From Nitrospirota bacterium (lineage in GTDB: Bacteria; Nitrospirota; Thermodesulfovibrionia; Thermodesulfovibrionales; Magnetobacteriaceae), in assembly GCA_015233725.1 (NCBI GenBank), contig JADFXD010000008.1, forward strand, positions 1 to 63,274: a stretch of DNA of 63,274 nt, in the 5' to 3' direction. The notes beneath the pieces were generated by a model. That model saw nothing but the letters and a program-made list of their open reading frames with translations. It searched no databases and was not told the DNA's origin. Each line of letters starts with the position of its first letter. Positions within the stretch are counted from its first letter, which is position 1. The position numbers and the translations under genes were made by a program. This document shows positions 33,480-43,500 of the stretch, piece after piece.

Positions 33480-35054
33480 ATGACAGCCATGTTAGAGGGG
33501 GTGCGCTCTGTTCTGAAGTACAAGAGATTTGAGGATGTTGCCCGAGCCATCTTTGATAAGTGTAAGGAGATGACTGGGGCCACAAGCGGTTATGTCGCCC
33601 TGTTAAACGCTGCCGGTGATAACAACGAGGTGCTTTTCCTGGACCCGGGAGGGTGTGAATGTATCGTTGACCCTTCGCTGCCAATGCCCATACGCGGGCT
33701 CCGTGAGACGGCTTACCGCTCTGGTAAGGCGGTGTATGAGAACAATTTCACGGACAGCAAGTGGTGGGACTATCTACCCCAGGGGCATGTACGCCTGGAT
33801 AACGTCCTGTTTGCCCCTCTGAAATTAGAGGACAAGACCGTGGGCTTGATAGGTCTGGCCAACAAGCCAGGTGACTTTGACGACGACGACCTGAATATAG
33901 TAACGGCGTTTGGGGAGTTCATCGCCATTGCCCTGCACAACAGTCAGACCCTCCAGCGCCTGCAAGACAGTGAGCAGCGTTTCCGAAACGTGGTTGAAGC
34001 AGCCGGGGACGCCATAGTATCAATAGACAGCCAGGACAGGATCACCACGTGGAACAGATCGGCACAGGCCATGTTTGGATACACAGAGCAGGAGGCGTTA
34101 AACAGCCCTGTTACGATCATAATCCCCCAACAGTACCATGACGCCCACATAGAAGGCCTCCTACTGGTAAACAAGACGGGGATATCCAGACACAGCGGTA
34201 AGGTATTAGACCTGACGGCATTGAGGAAGGATGGCTCCGAGTTCCCGATAGAGCTGTCTCTGACCAGATGGAACATAGGAGAGAGGCTATATTTTACCGC
34301 TATAATCAGAGACGTCACCAGGCGCAAGCAGATCGAGGAGGAGTTAAGGGTCCAGCACCACCTGGTGATTGAACAGAGCCGACAGTTGGCAATAAGCGAG
34401 TTGATGATAAGCATCGCTCATCACTGGAGGCAGCCTCTTAGCGCCATTGGGGCTATTATACAGAACGTTGAGGACGCCTTTGACTATAAAGAACTCGATG
34501 AGGAGTTCTTTCACTCCTCGGTAAAAGATATCGTCAGGGAACTTATCTATCTCTCAAAGACCATTGACAACTTTAGCAGTTTCTACCGTAGGGATAAGGA
34601 AAAGATCGTGTTCAGAGTCCATGAGTGCATTGAAAAAACCCTGTCGCTCCTAAGAGATTACTTCAGGTCAAAATACATAACGGTAGCGGTAGATGTAGAA
34701 GAAGATTTAGAGTTAGAGGGCTACTTCAATGAGTTCTCAAGGGTAATCTTTAACATCATCAATAACATAAAGGACATATTTGAGGAAAGAAATATAAATA
34801 ACGGACACATAAATATACGGGCATACAGAAATATAAACAATGGCAGGGTAATGATCTCTATCGCCGACAACGGTGGCGGCATGAGGGAGGATATAAAGAG
34901 CAGGGTCTTTGATCCATACTTTACGACAAAACATAAGTCCAGGGGTGTGGGGCTTGGTTTATACATGGCAAGGGTCATGATAGAGAAAAACCTCAACGGT
35001 AGCATAGTAGCTCAAAATACCGACAATGGAGCAGAGTTTATAATAGAGATATAG
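33480..35054 (+). CDS. GAF-PAS sensor histidine kinase
   Basis: The 524 residues hold a GAF domain (about 5-165, ATSGYVALLNAAGDNNEVLFLDPGG), a PAS domain (about 170-290, DAIVSIDSQDRITTWNRSAQAMFGYTEQE), then SELMISIAHHWRQPLSAIG with the phosphorylated histidine near 313 and HATPase_c ending in DNGGGMREDIK, FDPYFTTKH, GVGLGLYMARVMIE. It is soluble and of the same kinase type as the one before it. ATG 33480 was chosen because GCAGGGAG precedes it; a GTG at 33426 would add 18 residues. A lone receiver follows 23 bases downstream. Confidence 0.92.
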   Translation: MTAMLEGVRSVLKYKRFEDVARAIFDKCKEMTGATSGYVALLNAAGDNNEVLFLDPGGCECIVDPSLPMPIRGLRETAYRSGKAVYENNFTDSKWWDYLPQGHVRLDNVLFAPLKLEDKTVGLIGLANKPGDFDDDDLNIVTAFGEFIAIALHNSQTLQRLQDSEQRFRNVVEAAGDAIVSIDSQDRITTWNRSAQAMFGYTEQEALNSPVTIIIPQQYHDAHIEGLLLVNKTGISRHSGKVLDLTALRKDGSEFPIELSLTRWNIGERLYFTAIIRDVTRRKQIEEELRVQHHLVIEQSRQLAISELMISIAHHWRQPLSAIGAIIQNVEDAFDYKELDEEFFHSSVKDIVRELIYLSKTIDNFSSFYRRDKEKIVFRVHECIEKTLSLLRDYFRSKYITVAVDVEEDLELEGYFNEFSRVIFNIINNIKDIFEERNINNGHINIRAYRNINNGRVMISIADNGGGMREDIKSRVFDPYFTTKHKSRGVGLGLYMARVMIEKNLNGSIVAQNTDNGAEFIIEI

Positions 35055-35077
35055 TATTGTAAGACTTAACTCAAACT

Positions 35078-35449
35078 ATGGATCACGATCAATTATTTAA
35101 GGACAAGCGTATCTTATACGTGGAGGATGATGAGATAATCCGGGTCAACATAGCGCACTTCCTACGACGCCGGTTCAAGGAGGTCACAGAGGCCGAAGAT
35201 GGCCGGCATGGGTTAACTCTATACACCCCAGGGGCCTATGACGTCATAATCACGGATATAGAGATGCCCATTATGGACGGCTTGAAGATGCTCGACAAGA
35301 TACTGGAGCTTGACGCCACCCAGAGGATTATTATCACGACGGGCTATAACGACGACGAACACAAGAGCAAAAAGGCATGTGTAAACATCATAAAACCTAT
35401 CATCAGGGAAACCCTGCTCATCGCCCTCTACAGGTGCCTGAGTAAGTAA
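35078..35449 (+). CDS. Single-domain response regulator
   Basis: The 123-residue receiver has the acidic pair in ILYVEDDEIIRVN, the phosphorylation aspartate in DVIITDIEMPIMDGLKML and threonine and lysine in IITTGYNDDEH and NIIKPI. No output domain is present, so it transfers phosphate or binds a partner as CheY does. It is coupled to the GAF-PAS kinase by position and is the last gene of this signalling run. Confidence 0.94.
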   Translation: MDHDQLFKDKRILYVEDDEIIRVNIAHFLRRRFKEVTEAEDGRHGLTLYTPGAYDVIITDIEMPIMDGLKMLDKILELDATQRIIITTGYNDDEHKSKKACVNIIKPIIRETLLIALYRCLSK

Positions 35450-35531
35450 GGGGAGGCACTGCCCTTTACCGCCCCTTGTTGAACTGCATGCTCATGTAAG
35501 CAGGAAATCATAAGTAACTATAACGAGCAGG

Positions 35532-35612
35532 AAGGGGTCAAGGGGGCTGGCCCCCTTGCGGGGTGGGTCCGAGGGAGGGGCGGAGCCGCCTCCCTTTTTT
35601 CTTTATCTTAGG
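35532..35612 (+). terminator. Palindromic repeat between convergent genes, probable terminator
   Basis: GGGGTCAAGGGGGCTGGCCCCCTTGCGGGG, then GGGGCGGAGCCGCC followed by TCCCTTTTTTCTTT. A GC stem plus a T-rich run after the response regulator gene is the usual form of an intrinsic terminator; the WD40 gene converges from the other side. Confidence 0.6.
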
Positions 35613-35666
35613 GGGTGATATTGTTATAAACGTTTATGCTCTCTTACTTATCTTCTTAAGCAACCG

Positions 35667-37805
35667 CTAATTTTTGCCCCTACGGGATTTTAACGGCAGC
35701 GGCTGTATCACGGGTTGCAGCTCCTGGATTGCCGTTGTGATATTGTCCCGCTTTAATTGATTTCTATAATCCTTCAGTTGATAAACCGGCGTTAAGGCAT
35801 TGCCAAACCGTATGGCCGCGAAGTTATCGCCCTCTGCGGAGGATACATATAACAGTTTCTTGTCGTTATACGTAATCCACTCATCTTCTGGCAAAAGCAG
35901 TGTAATGCTGACAGTGTCTGCAGTTTCGGCGTTGAATATTATCATTTTGCCATCCGAACTGCCAGAAAGGATATGCTTGCCGTCGGGACTATAGGATAAA
36001 GTTGTGACCTTGCCTGAATGCCCTGTAAAGCTGTGAATCAGCTTCCCTGATGAGACATCCCATATCTTCACGGTTGTATCCTCGCTGCCGGAGGCGATAT
36101 ACCTGCCGTCGGGACTATAGGCAAGGCACATGATATATCCTAAATGTCCTTCCAGTGTACGGACAAGCTTACCAGAGGATACGTCCCATATCTTTACGAT
36201 TGTATTTGATTCATCACCGATTGAGGCGATATACCTGCCGTCGAGACTATAGAGGATTTTCTTTATTGTAAATGTTGGCAGCTTAATTGTGCGAATCTGC
36301 TTTCCTGATGAAGCATCCCATATATAAATGGTATTATAGTCAGCATATGCGATAGATCTGCCGTCGGGAGTGAAGACAATGTTTGATAATTCGTTATTAG
36401 ATATGACAATTGTACGAAGGAGTTTTCCTGATAAACAATTCCATATCTTCAAGCCATCCGAATCACGCGCGACGATAAACCTGCCATCCGGACTATAGGT
36501 GGCGCTGGAAAACGGGCTTGAGGAATACATCTGTTCGCTGATTAGGCTGCCTGATGATATATCCCATATTAACAGTCTGTAATCGCGTTGGGCGTATGTG
36601 GCGATAAACCTGCCGTTGGGACTTAAGGCTACACCCTCTATCTTCTCTGAATGTCCCTCAAGTGTCCGAAGAAGGGCGCCTGTTGAAACACTCCAGAGCT
36701 TCACAGTATTATCTCCTCTGCTGATTGAGGCAATAAATATGCCGTCGGGACTGTAGGCTGCATATTCTATCCCAACGGAATACCCTGCATTTGTGGCGAT
36801 GCTCTTACCTGATGAGACCTCCGATATTCGTACGGTATAATCAGACCTGCCAGAAGCAATAAATCTGCCGTCAGGACTGTATTTTAAGCTATAGACCCAC
36901 TTGTTATACACGTCAATTTGCTTGATAAGCTTGCCCGTTGAGGCATCCCATATATTGATAGCATCGCTGCCTGAGGCGATAAATTTACCGTCAGGACTGA
37001 AGATAACACTATGTACCTCACTTGAATGGTCGGCAATTGTACGAATGAGCTGCCCTGATGAGGCATCCCATATCATTATGGTCTTACTATATTCACTGCA
37101 TGTAGCGATAAACCTGCCGTTGGGGCTGTAGGCAGCGCTTATGACACCTCTATCATGTCCAGTGATTGTGCGAAGGAGTTTGTCAGAGAAGGCATCCCAT
37201 ATCTTCACGGTTTTATCTGAACTGCCCGTAGCGATAAACCTCCCGTCGGGACTGAAGGCTACGCAGTGTACCGTGTCTGAATGCCCTTTGTTTGTGCGAA
37301 GGAGCTTTCCTGATGAAGCATCCCATATCTTCACCGTTTTATCCCAGCTGCTCGAGGCGATAACCTTGCCGTTGGGACTGTAGGCTACGCTTGAGACTCC
37401 GGCTGAATGCCCTGTGAGTGTGTAATGGAGCTTGCCTGAGAAGGCATCCCATATCTTCACGGTTTTATCTGAACTACCCGTAGCGATAAACCTCCCGTCG
37501 GGACTATAGGATACGCAGTTTATCAAGCCGGAATGCCCGTCAATGGTGCGAAGGAGGTCTCCGGTTCTGGCATCCCATATCTTCAGCGTGCTGTCCCTGC
37601 TGCCTGAAGCAATAAACTTGCCGTCTGGGCTGTAGGATACGGTATAGACCATATCTGAATGCCCCATCTGTAAGAAAACCTCAGATGGTTTCGGCACCGG
37701 CGCGGGTGTACATGTTGAAAGAGTAATGAGGACGACGTAGATAAGCACATATTTTGTAAACTCAGCCAATCTGCTTAATAACACTTGATACCGCCTGTTT
37801 ATCAT
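35667..37805 (-). CDS. WD40 repeat lipoprotein (second of a tandem pair)
   Basis: The 712-residue protein has an N-terminal signal with lipobox LITLSTC near residue 31, so it is probably a lipoprotein. About 14 WD40-type blades follow, each of the form SPDGRFIATGSSDKTVKIWDA...GKLLRTLTGHS, enough for two beta-propellers. A conserved C-terminal region (ITYNDKKLLYVSSAEGDNFA, LKDYRNQLKRDNITTAIQE) carries no WD motif. Propellers usually act as protein-binding platforms; the partner is unknown. The gene starts 16 bases after the stop of its paralogue, and the last 300 bases of both are nearly the same. Confidence 0.92.
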   Translation of the reverse strand: MINRRYQVLLSRLAEFTKYVLIYVVLITLSTCTPAPVPKPSEVFLQMGHSDMVYTVSYSPDGKFIASGSRDSTLKIWDARTGDLLRTIDGHSGLINCVSYSPDGRFIATGSSDKTVKIWDAFSGKLHYTLTGHSAGVSSVAYSPNGKVIASSSWDKTVKIWDASSGKLLRTNKGHSDTVHCVAFSPDGRFIATGSSDKTVKIWDAFSDKLLRTITGHDRGVISAAYSPNGRFIATCSEYSKTIMIWDASSGQLIRTIADHSSEVHSVIFSPDGKFIASGSDAINIWDASTGKLIKQIDVYNKWVYSLKYSPDGRFIASGRSDYTVRISEVSSGKSIATNAGYSVGIEYAAYSPDGIFIASISRGDNTVKLWSVSTGALLRTLEGHSEKIEGVALSPNGRFIATYAQRDYRLLIWDISSGSLISEQMYSSSPFSSATYSPDGRFIVARDSDGLKIWNCLSGKLLRTIVISNNELSNIVFTPDGRSIAYADYNTIYIWDASSGKQIRTIKLPTFTIKKILYSLDGRYIASIGDESNTIVKIWDVSSGKLVRTLEGHLGYIMCLAYSPDGRYIASGSEDTTVKIWDVSSGKLIHSFTGHSGKVTTLSYSPDGKHILSGSSDGKMIIFNAETADTVSITLLLPEDEWITYNDKKLLYVSSAEGDNFAAIRFGNALTPVYQLKDYRNQLKRDNITTAIQELQPVIQPLPLKSRRGKN

Positions 37806-37821
37806 TGAAGACCTACCATAT

Positions 37822-40011
37822 CTACGTCTTATGTCCCTTCCCAGACTTTGACGGCAGCGGCTGTATTACGGGTTGCGGCTCTTTAATTGCCGTTGTGATA
37901 TTATCCCGCTTTAATTGATTTCTATAATCCTTCAGCGGATAAACCGGTGTTAAGGCATTGTCAAACCGAACAGCCGCGTAATTGTCGCCCTCTGCGGAGG
38001 ATACATATAACAGTTTCTTATCGTTATACGTTAACCATTCATGTTTTGGTAACAACGCAGTAATGCTGACAGTGTCGCCGGTGTCGGCGTCAAATATTAA
38101 TATTTTGCCATCGGCACTTCCAGCAACGATCTGCCTGCCATCGGGACTATAGGCAACGCTAACTACCACCTCTGAATGTTGTTGAATTGTGCGAAGAATT
38201 TTCCCTGATGATGCCTCCCATATATCCAGGGTTTTACCCCAGCTGCCCGAAGCGATGAACCTGCCGTCGGGACTATAGGCAACGCATATGATATCCTGTG
38301 AACGCCCACCTAGTTTGCGGAGAAGCGTACCGGAAGATACTTCAAATATCCTTATGGTGTGATCGTCGCTGCCCGATGCAATAAACCTGCCATCCGGACT
38401 AAAGCTCACGTATGGGTTTGCGTCTGATTGCAGATATATTGAACGAATGAACTTTCCGGATGAGGCATCCCATAAATCCGCGGTTTTTCCGTAATAATGA
38501 ACCAACGCGATAGACCTGCCGTCAGGACTGTAGTGAATGCTTGAGACAATGTCCGAACGATCCACTTCAATTGTGCGAATGACTTTACCCGATGACAAAT
38601 TCCATATCTTGACGCCACCATTATTATTCACCGCGATGAATCTGCCATCAGGACTATAGGAAATGCTGTTGAACTCGTTTATTATAGTATCAAGCTTACG
38701 AATGAGTCTGCCTGATGAGATGTCCCATATATTAACATAATCACCTAATGCAGCGCTAGCAGCGATAAACCGGCCGTCGGGACTAAAGGCCACTCTTTGT
38801 ATAGAATCCTCGGCAAGTGTGTGCAGCAGCGTACCTGATGAGACACTCCAAAGCCTGACGCCGTTGCCTGTCGCAATTAGTTTGCCGTTGGGACTGTAGG
38901 CTATACTTGTGATGCTGTTTGAATACCCGTAAAGTCTGACAACTACTATGTCAGAGGAGGCACCCCATGTCCATATAAGTGCGTTGCCAGGAGAACTGTC
39001 CGGGGCGTTAAACCCGTCGTCGGGACTGCCCTGGTTTTTGATATCTTTTGAATCCCCGTTAATTGTGCGGATGAGTGTACCAGAAGAGGCATCCCATATA
39101 TATATATTCAAGGTGTTATTGTAACTGCTTGAAGCAATAAACTTCCCGTCCGGGCTGTAGGCTACTCTTGTTACATAGTTTGAATGTCCGGGAAGTGTGC
39201 GAATGAGTGCGCCAGTGGTGGCATCCCATATCTTCACGGTCTTATCGTGGTTGCCAGAGGCGATAAACTTGCCGTTTGGACTATAGGCAACAGCATGCGG
39301 GCTGTCGTATATACCTTCATTTAGTTTTTTTGAGCTAACGGCAATTGTGAGATAGAGTGTATTTGATGAGATATCCCATATCTTCAGGGTGTTATCCTTA
39401 CTGGCCGAAACGACAAACTTTCCGTTGGGGCTAAATGCCACATCTTCGATCAATTCTGTATGTCCGGCATGTGTGCTAATATGCCTACCGGATGATGCAT
39501 CCCATATCATCACGTTATGGTCCCAGTCGCCGCCGCCCGAAGCTATAAACTTCCCATCCGGGCTGTAGGCTACTCTTGTGACGGAATTCAAATGCCCAGT
39601 CAGTGTGTGAAGGCACTTGCCCGAGGATACCTCCCATATCTTCACGGTTTTATCGCTGCTCCCCGATGCGACAAATCTGCCGTCCGGGCTGTAGGCTACA
39701 GTTGTGACTCTGCTCGGATGCCCTTCTAATGTGCGAAGAAGCGTGCCAGTGGAGGCATCCCATATCTTTATGGATTGATCTTCACTGCCCGAAGCGATAA
39801 ACCTGCCATCCGGACTGAAGGTTACACTACTGACACTATCAGCATGCCCCACCTGTAAGAATATTTCGGCGTTTTTAGGTGTCGGTGCAGGTGGTGTGCA
39901 TGTTGAAAGAAGCATGAGGACGGCGCATATAAACGCGCATTTTGCATACACCACTAATAACCTAAACGCCTCTGCATTAAAACAAAAACTCCTACCCTCA
40001 AAACCCTTCAA
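37822..40011 (-). CDS. WD40 repeat lipoprotein (first of a tandem pair)
   Basis: From TTG 40011 it has 729 residues: LKGFEGRSFCFNAEAFRLLV, a hydrophobic stretch with lipobox VLMLLSTC, then about 14 WD40 blades and the same C-terminal region as its neighbour. A longer frame from 40128 reads through a repeat element and was rejected. The TTG is preceded by GGCAGG, and the same AATTATGGGCAGGT-CTTATA leader occurs before the metal permease gene at 53769. One blade region (residues about 300-370) is interrupted by a non-WD insert (DSKDIKNQGSPDDGFNAPDS). Confidence 0.88.
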   Translation of the reverse strand: MKGFEGRSFCFNAEAFRLLVVYAKCAFICAVLMLLSTCTPPAPTPKNAEIFLQVGHADSVSSVTFSPDGRFIASGSEDQSIKIWDASTGTLLRTLEGHPSRVTTVAYSPDGRFVASGSSDKTVKIWEVSSGKCLHTLTGHLNSVTRVAYSPDGKFIASGGGDWDHNVMIWDASSGRHISTHAGHTELIEDVAFSPNGKFVVSASKDNTLKIWDISSNTLYLTIAVSSKKLNEGIYDSPHAVAYSPNGKFIASGNHDKTVKIWDATTGALIRTLPGHSNYVTRVAYSPDGKFIASSSYNNTLNIYIWDASSGTLIRTINGDSKDIKNQGSPDDGFNAPDSSPGNALIWTWGASSDIVVVRLYGYSNSITSIAYSPNGKLIATGNGVRLWSVSSGTLLHTLAEDSIQRVAFSPDGRFIAASAALGDYVNIWDISSGRLIRKLDTIINEFNSISYSPDGRFIAVNNNGGVKIWNLSSGKVIRTIEVDRSDIVSSIHYSPDGRSIALVHYYGKTADLWDASSGKFIRSIYLQSDANPYVSFSPDGRFIASGSDDHTIRIFEVSSGTLLRKLGGRSQDIICVAYSPDGRFIASGSWGKTLDIWEASSGKILRTIQQHSEVVVSVAYSPDGRQIVAGSADGKILIFDADTGDTVSITALLPKHEWLTYNDKKLLYVSSAEGDNYAAVRFDNALTPVYPLKDYRNQLKRDNITTAIKEPQPVIQPLPSKSGKGHKT

Positions 40012-40043
40012 TATAAGTACCTGCCCATAATTAATTATATAAA

Positions 40044-40138
40044 AGCAAGAGGGGAAGAAAGGGGCGGCTCCGCCCCCCTTCAGAACCCCCTGCAAGGGCA
40101 CCAGTGCCCTTGACCCCATAATGCTCAATCATAATGTT
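40044..40138 (-). repeat. Palindromic intergenic repeat upstream of the WD40 pair
   Basis: Minus-strand order: ATTGAGCATTATGGGG, AAGGGCACTGGTGCCCTT, GCAGGGGG, GGGGGCGGAGCCGCCCC, CTTTCTTCCCC tail. The head overlaps the last codon of the pseudogene remnant beside it. Confidence 0.88.
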
Positions 40139-40405
40139 ATATAAAAACTTTTGTCCATGTACATACTAGCAGATAAACGCCATTTTTGACATCAACATCC
40201 ACTTTCTCTATCTCGATGTTTAGTCCCTCCAGCTTCGACTCTATCTTGGGTATATCCATATTTATATAGAATATCATTCCTTGGAATTGTTTTGCAATAG
40301 TGATTTTCTTTGTGTCGCCTTCCCATGCTTTTTTAAAGAGGATACCAAAACTCCTTATTGTCGGATATAGTAAAAAATAATTCTGGTGTATAATCGAACA
40401 AGATT
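40137..40405 (-). pseudogene. C-terminal fragment of an unrecognised gene with a frameshift
   Basis: One frame reads LFDYTPELFFTISDNKEFWYPL and stops. A shift at the CTCTTTAAAAAAGC run restores a frame reading FKKAWEGDTKKITIAKQFQG, MIFYINMDIPKIESKLEGLN, IEIEKVDVDVKNGVYLLVCT and WTKVFI. The joined sequence is clearly protein-like, but no start codon is present and a degenerate repeat occupies the upstream end. I do not recognise the family. It is probably a truncated gene. Confidence 0.6.
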
Positions 40406-40500
40406 AAAACAGGGGGTCACCGGACTCCCTCCACGCCACAACTCAACCTACAAGGCCACGCAGGAAGGGGTGGTCCATGACCCCTTCTTTCTTTATCTTT
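40406..40500. repeat. Degenerate repeat element before the giant activase gene
   Basis: It contains AGGGGGTCACCGGACTCCCT, AAGGCCACGCAGG and GGGGTGGTCCATGACCCCTTCTTTCTTTATCTTT. The stems are worn but the tail is typical. A TATAAT follows at 40545-40550. Confidence 0.6.
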
Positions 40501-40575
40501 GCCTTTTCTCTACCCCCCTATTTATATTTGTTGGTTGTTTCCTGTATAATGTATCTTTTAGCATGAAAGGAGTGG

Positions 40576-43500
40576 ATGATGAGACACATTGGATTGGATG
40601 CGGGGTCGGTTAGTGTCAAGATAGTTGCCTTCGATGACGACGCAAACATAGTTGACAGCGTCTATGAGAGACACCACGGGCACCCGTTAAGCGTCGCCTA
40701 CAGACTGCTAAAAGGGTTTAATTGTGAGGACTCTGCCCTGTCTATAACCGGTTCAGCAGGGAAACTTATCGCCGAGGCCCTTGGTGTAACCCACATCAAC
40801 GAAATAGCGGCCTGTGCCTATGCCACGAGGAAACTATTGCCCTCTGTCAGGACCATCATAGAGATGGGCGGAGAGGACTCTAAATATATAATACTCCAGG
40901 ACAACCCCTGCGACTGTAAGGAGCGAATCCTATCAATTGCGGACTTTGCGATGAACTCCGTCTGTGCCGCCGGTACGGGGTCGTTCCTGGACCAGCAGGC
41001 CGAGCGCATGAGACTTACGATCGAGGAGTTCAGCGAGCTTGCCGCAAAAAACAGCAAACCAGCTCGAATTGCGGGTCGATGCAGCGTCTTTGCAAAGTCA
41101 GACATGATACACCTCCAGCAGATAGCAACCCCCGTAGAGGACATCGTGGCCGGTCTGTGCTTTGCCGTGGCGAGGAACTTTAAGGGCACCATCGTCAAGG
41201 GCAGACCCAGCGCCCCGGAGGTGTCGTTTCAGGGCGGGGTGGCCTTAAACGTTGGTATGGTCAGGGCATTCAGGGAGATATTTGGCTTTGACAACCTGGT
41301 TGTCCCGGAGCGCTGTGCCTTCATGGGCGCCATTGGAGCCGCGTTAAAGGATATCGAAAGCGACATCATCCAAAGGGGCGTTGACATCGAGGCGTTGCAG
41401 ACCTATATCGGATCACTCAGGCACCTCGAAAAGGGTCGCGCGCCACTCGTGCAGCAAGGAGACGACTTCTTCCAGAGACACACTACCACAAAGATAACGG
41501 ATGTCACAAGTCCGCTGCATAAGATAAAAACAACAGACAACGGCGGATATGCCAGGGTCAAGGCCTACATGGGGGTTGACATCGGCTCCATAAGCACGAA
41601 CCTTGTTGTCATTGATGGCGATGGCAACCTCCTGGCCAGAAAGTACCTCATGACGGCCAGCAGACCCATCGATGCCGTCATGACCGGCCTCAGACAGATA
41701 GGCCAGGAGATAGGTCAGGATATCCAGATAATGGGCGTGGGCACGACAGGCTCTGGCCGCTACATGATCGCCGACCTCATCGGAGCCGACATCGTAAAGA
41801 ACGAAATCACCGCCCAGGCCGCCGGCGCCCTGTCTATTGACAAGACGGTCGATACGATCTTTGAGATCGGCGGGCAGGACTCCAAGTACATCGCCATAGA
41901 TGATGGCGTGATTGTTGACTTCGAGATGAACAAGGCCTGTGCCGCGGGTACCGGCTCGTTTCTGGAAGAGCAGGCCGAAAAGCTAAATATCTCCATCAAG
42001 GAGGAGTTTGCCGGCTGCTCGTTCTGTTCGACATCGCCGTGCAGCCTCGGAGAGAGGTGCACCGTGTTTATGGAAAACTCCCTGATGGCCAATCTCCAAA
42101 AGGGCGCTCACAAGGATGATGTCCTGGCCGGGCTGGCATACTCAATAGTTGAAAACTACATAAATCGCGTCGTGGCAGGCAAGAGGGTTGGCAAGAACAT
42201 ATTCTTCCAGGGTGGCACGGCACACAACAAGGCCGTGGTCGCGGCCTTTGAGAAGTTCACAGGGCGCACGGTCACCGTTCCCCCCAACAACGACGTCACT
42301 GGTGCTATAGGCATGGCCCTCATCGCCAGAGACTATGTAATAGACAAACAGAAGGCAAAAGCGATACAGGGTTCTGCCTTTAAGGGCTTTGGGATAATCG
42401 ACCGTGCCATTGCCATCACATCGTTTCAGTGCAAGGCCTGTTCAAACGTCTGTGAGATCAACCGCGTGAGCCTCCAAGGGGTCAGCGAGGGGCTGCAGCC
42501 CCCGGCTCAATTCCCCTCGCATAAAAAAGACGAAAAGAGACACCTCTTCTACGGCGGCAGGTGCGAACGCTACGACATAAAAAAGGACAACACCCACGGC
42601 ATAGAAGACCTCTTCGCCTTTAGGGAGAACCTCCTTTATAGCTTCTACGACTTTTTTGTGCAAGGGGCCGCTGACCTCCCCGACAGGGCAAAGGTGCGAG
42701 CCGCACTGGCAATAAAGGTGCGAGCCGCACTGGCAATAAAGGAACGACCCACGATTGGTATCCCGTATATATTTCTGATGCACGAGTATCTGCCTTTTTG
42801 GACCACGCTGTTATATGCCCTGGGGTTCAACGTCGTCCTGTCGCCTAAGACCAACCGGCAGGTCGTAAACCTCGGAGTGGAGAGCGTGCTGTCGGAGTCC
42901 TGCTTTCCGGTCAAGGTGGCCCACGGGCACATCAAACACCTGATGCAGGCGGGGGGGGGCAGTGACCCCTTGCATAAAAAAGTTGAGGCGCTGTTGTTGC
43001 CCTCCTTCATCAACGTCAACAACGCCAGTGCGGGTACGGGTGCGGGTGCACCACCAACAGCGCCCAGCAATAAAAGTGCGGCTGCACCAGCAATAAAATG
43101 CGACGACTTCTCAAAGGGGTCGCCATGTCCCTACACTCAGACCATCCCGTATCTGGCCAAGGCCGCATTTAATGGGGCATTTGGGGGACTTAATATACTC
43201 AGCCCGGTGATCGACTTCAATCGCGGCGACGGCTTTCTGGTTAGCGAGCTTCAGAGCAGCCTGCGGGCCTACAGGCTGTCGGCAACCAGGATCAAGGCGG
43301 CCATCAAGCAGGCCAAGGCTGCACAGGACGACTTCTACGCAAGACTGCGTCAAAAGGGCAAGGAGGTCATAGACGCCCTCACAGAGCGCACCATCGTGAT
43401 CGTTGGCAGGGCGTATAACGCCTTTGACCCAGGGATGAATCTGCAAATCCCCCAGAAACTGGCCACTCTCCGCGTTGCCTCTATCCCGATGGACATGCTC

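Noticed and set aside
36000..39850. Regular repeats every 125 bases or so in the WD40 genes
   Set aside because: They are the coding repeats of propeller blades, not a DNA repeat array.
40386..40613. Plus-strand frame of 75 residues before the giant activase
   Set aside because: It crosses a degenerate repeat and overlaps the activase start in another frame; the hydrophobic stretch is due to the T-rich tail.
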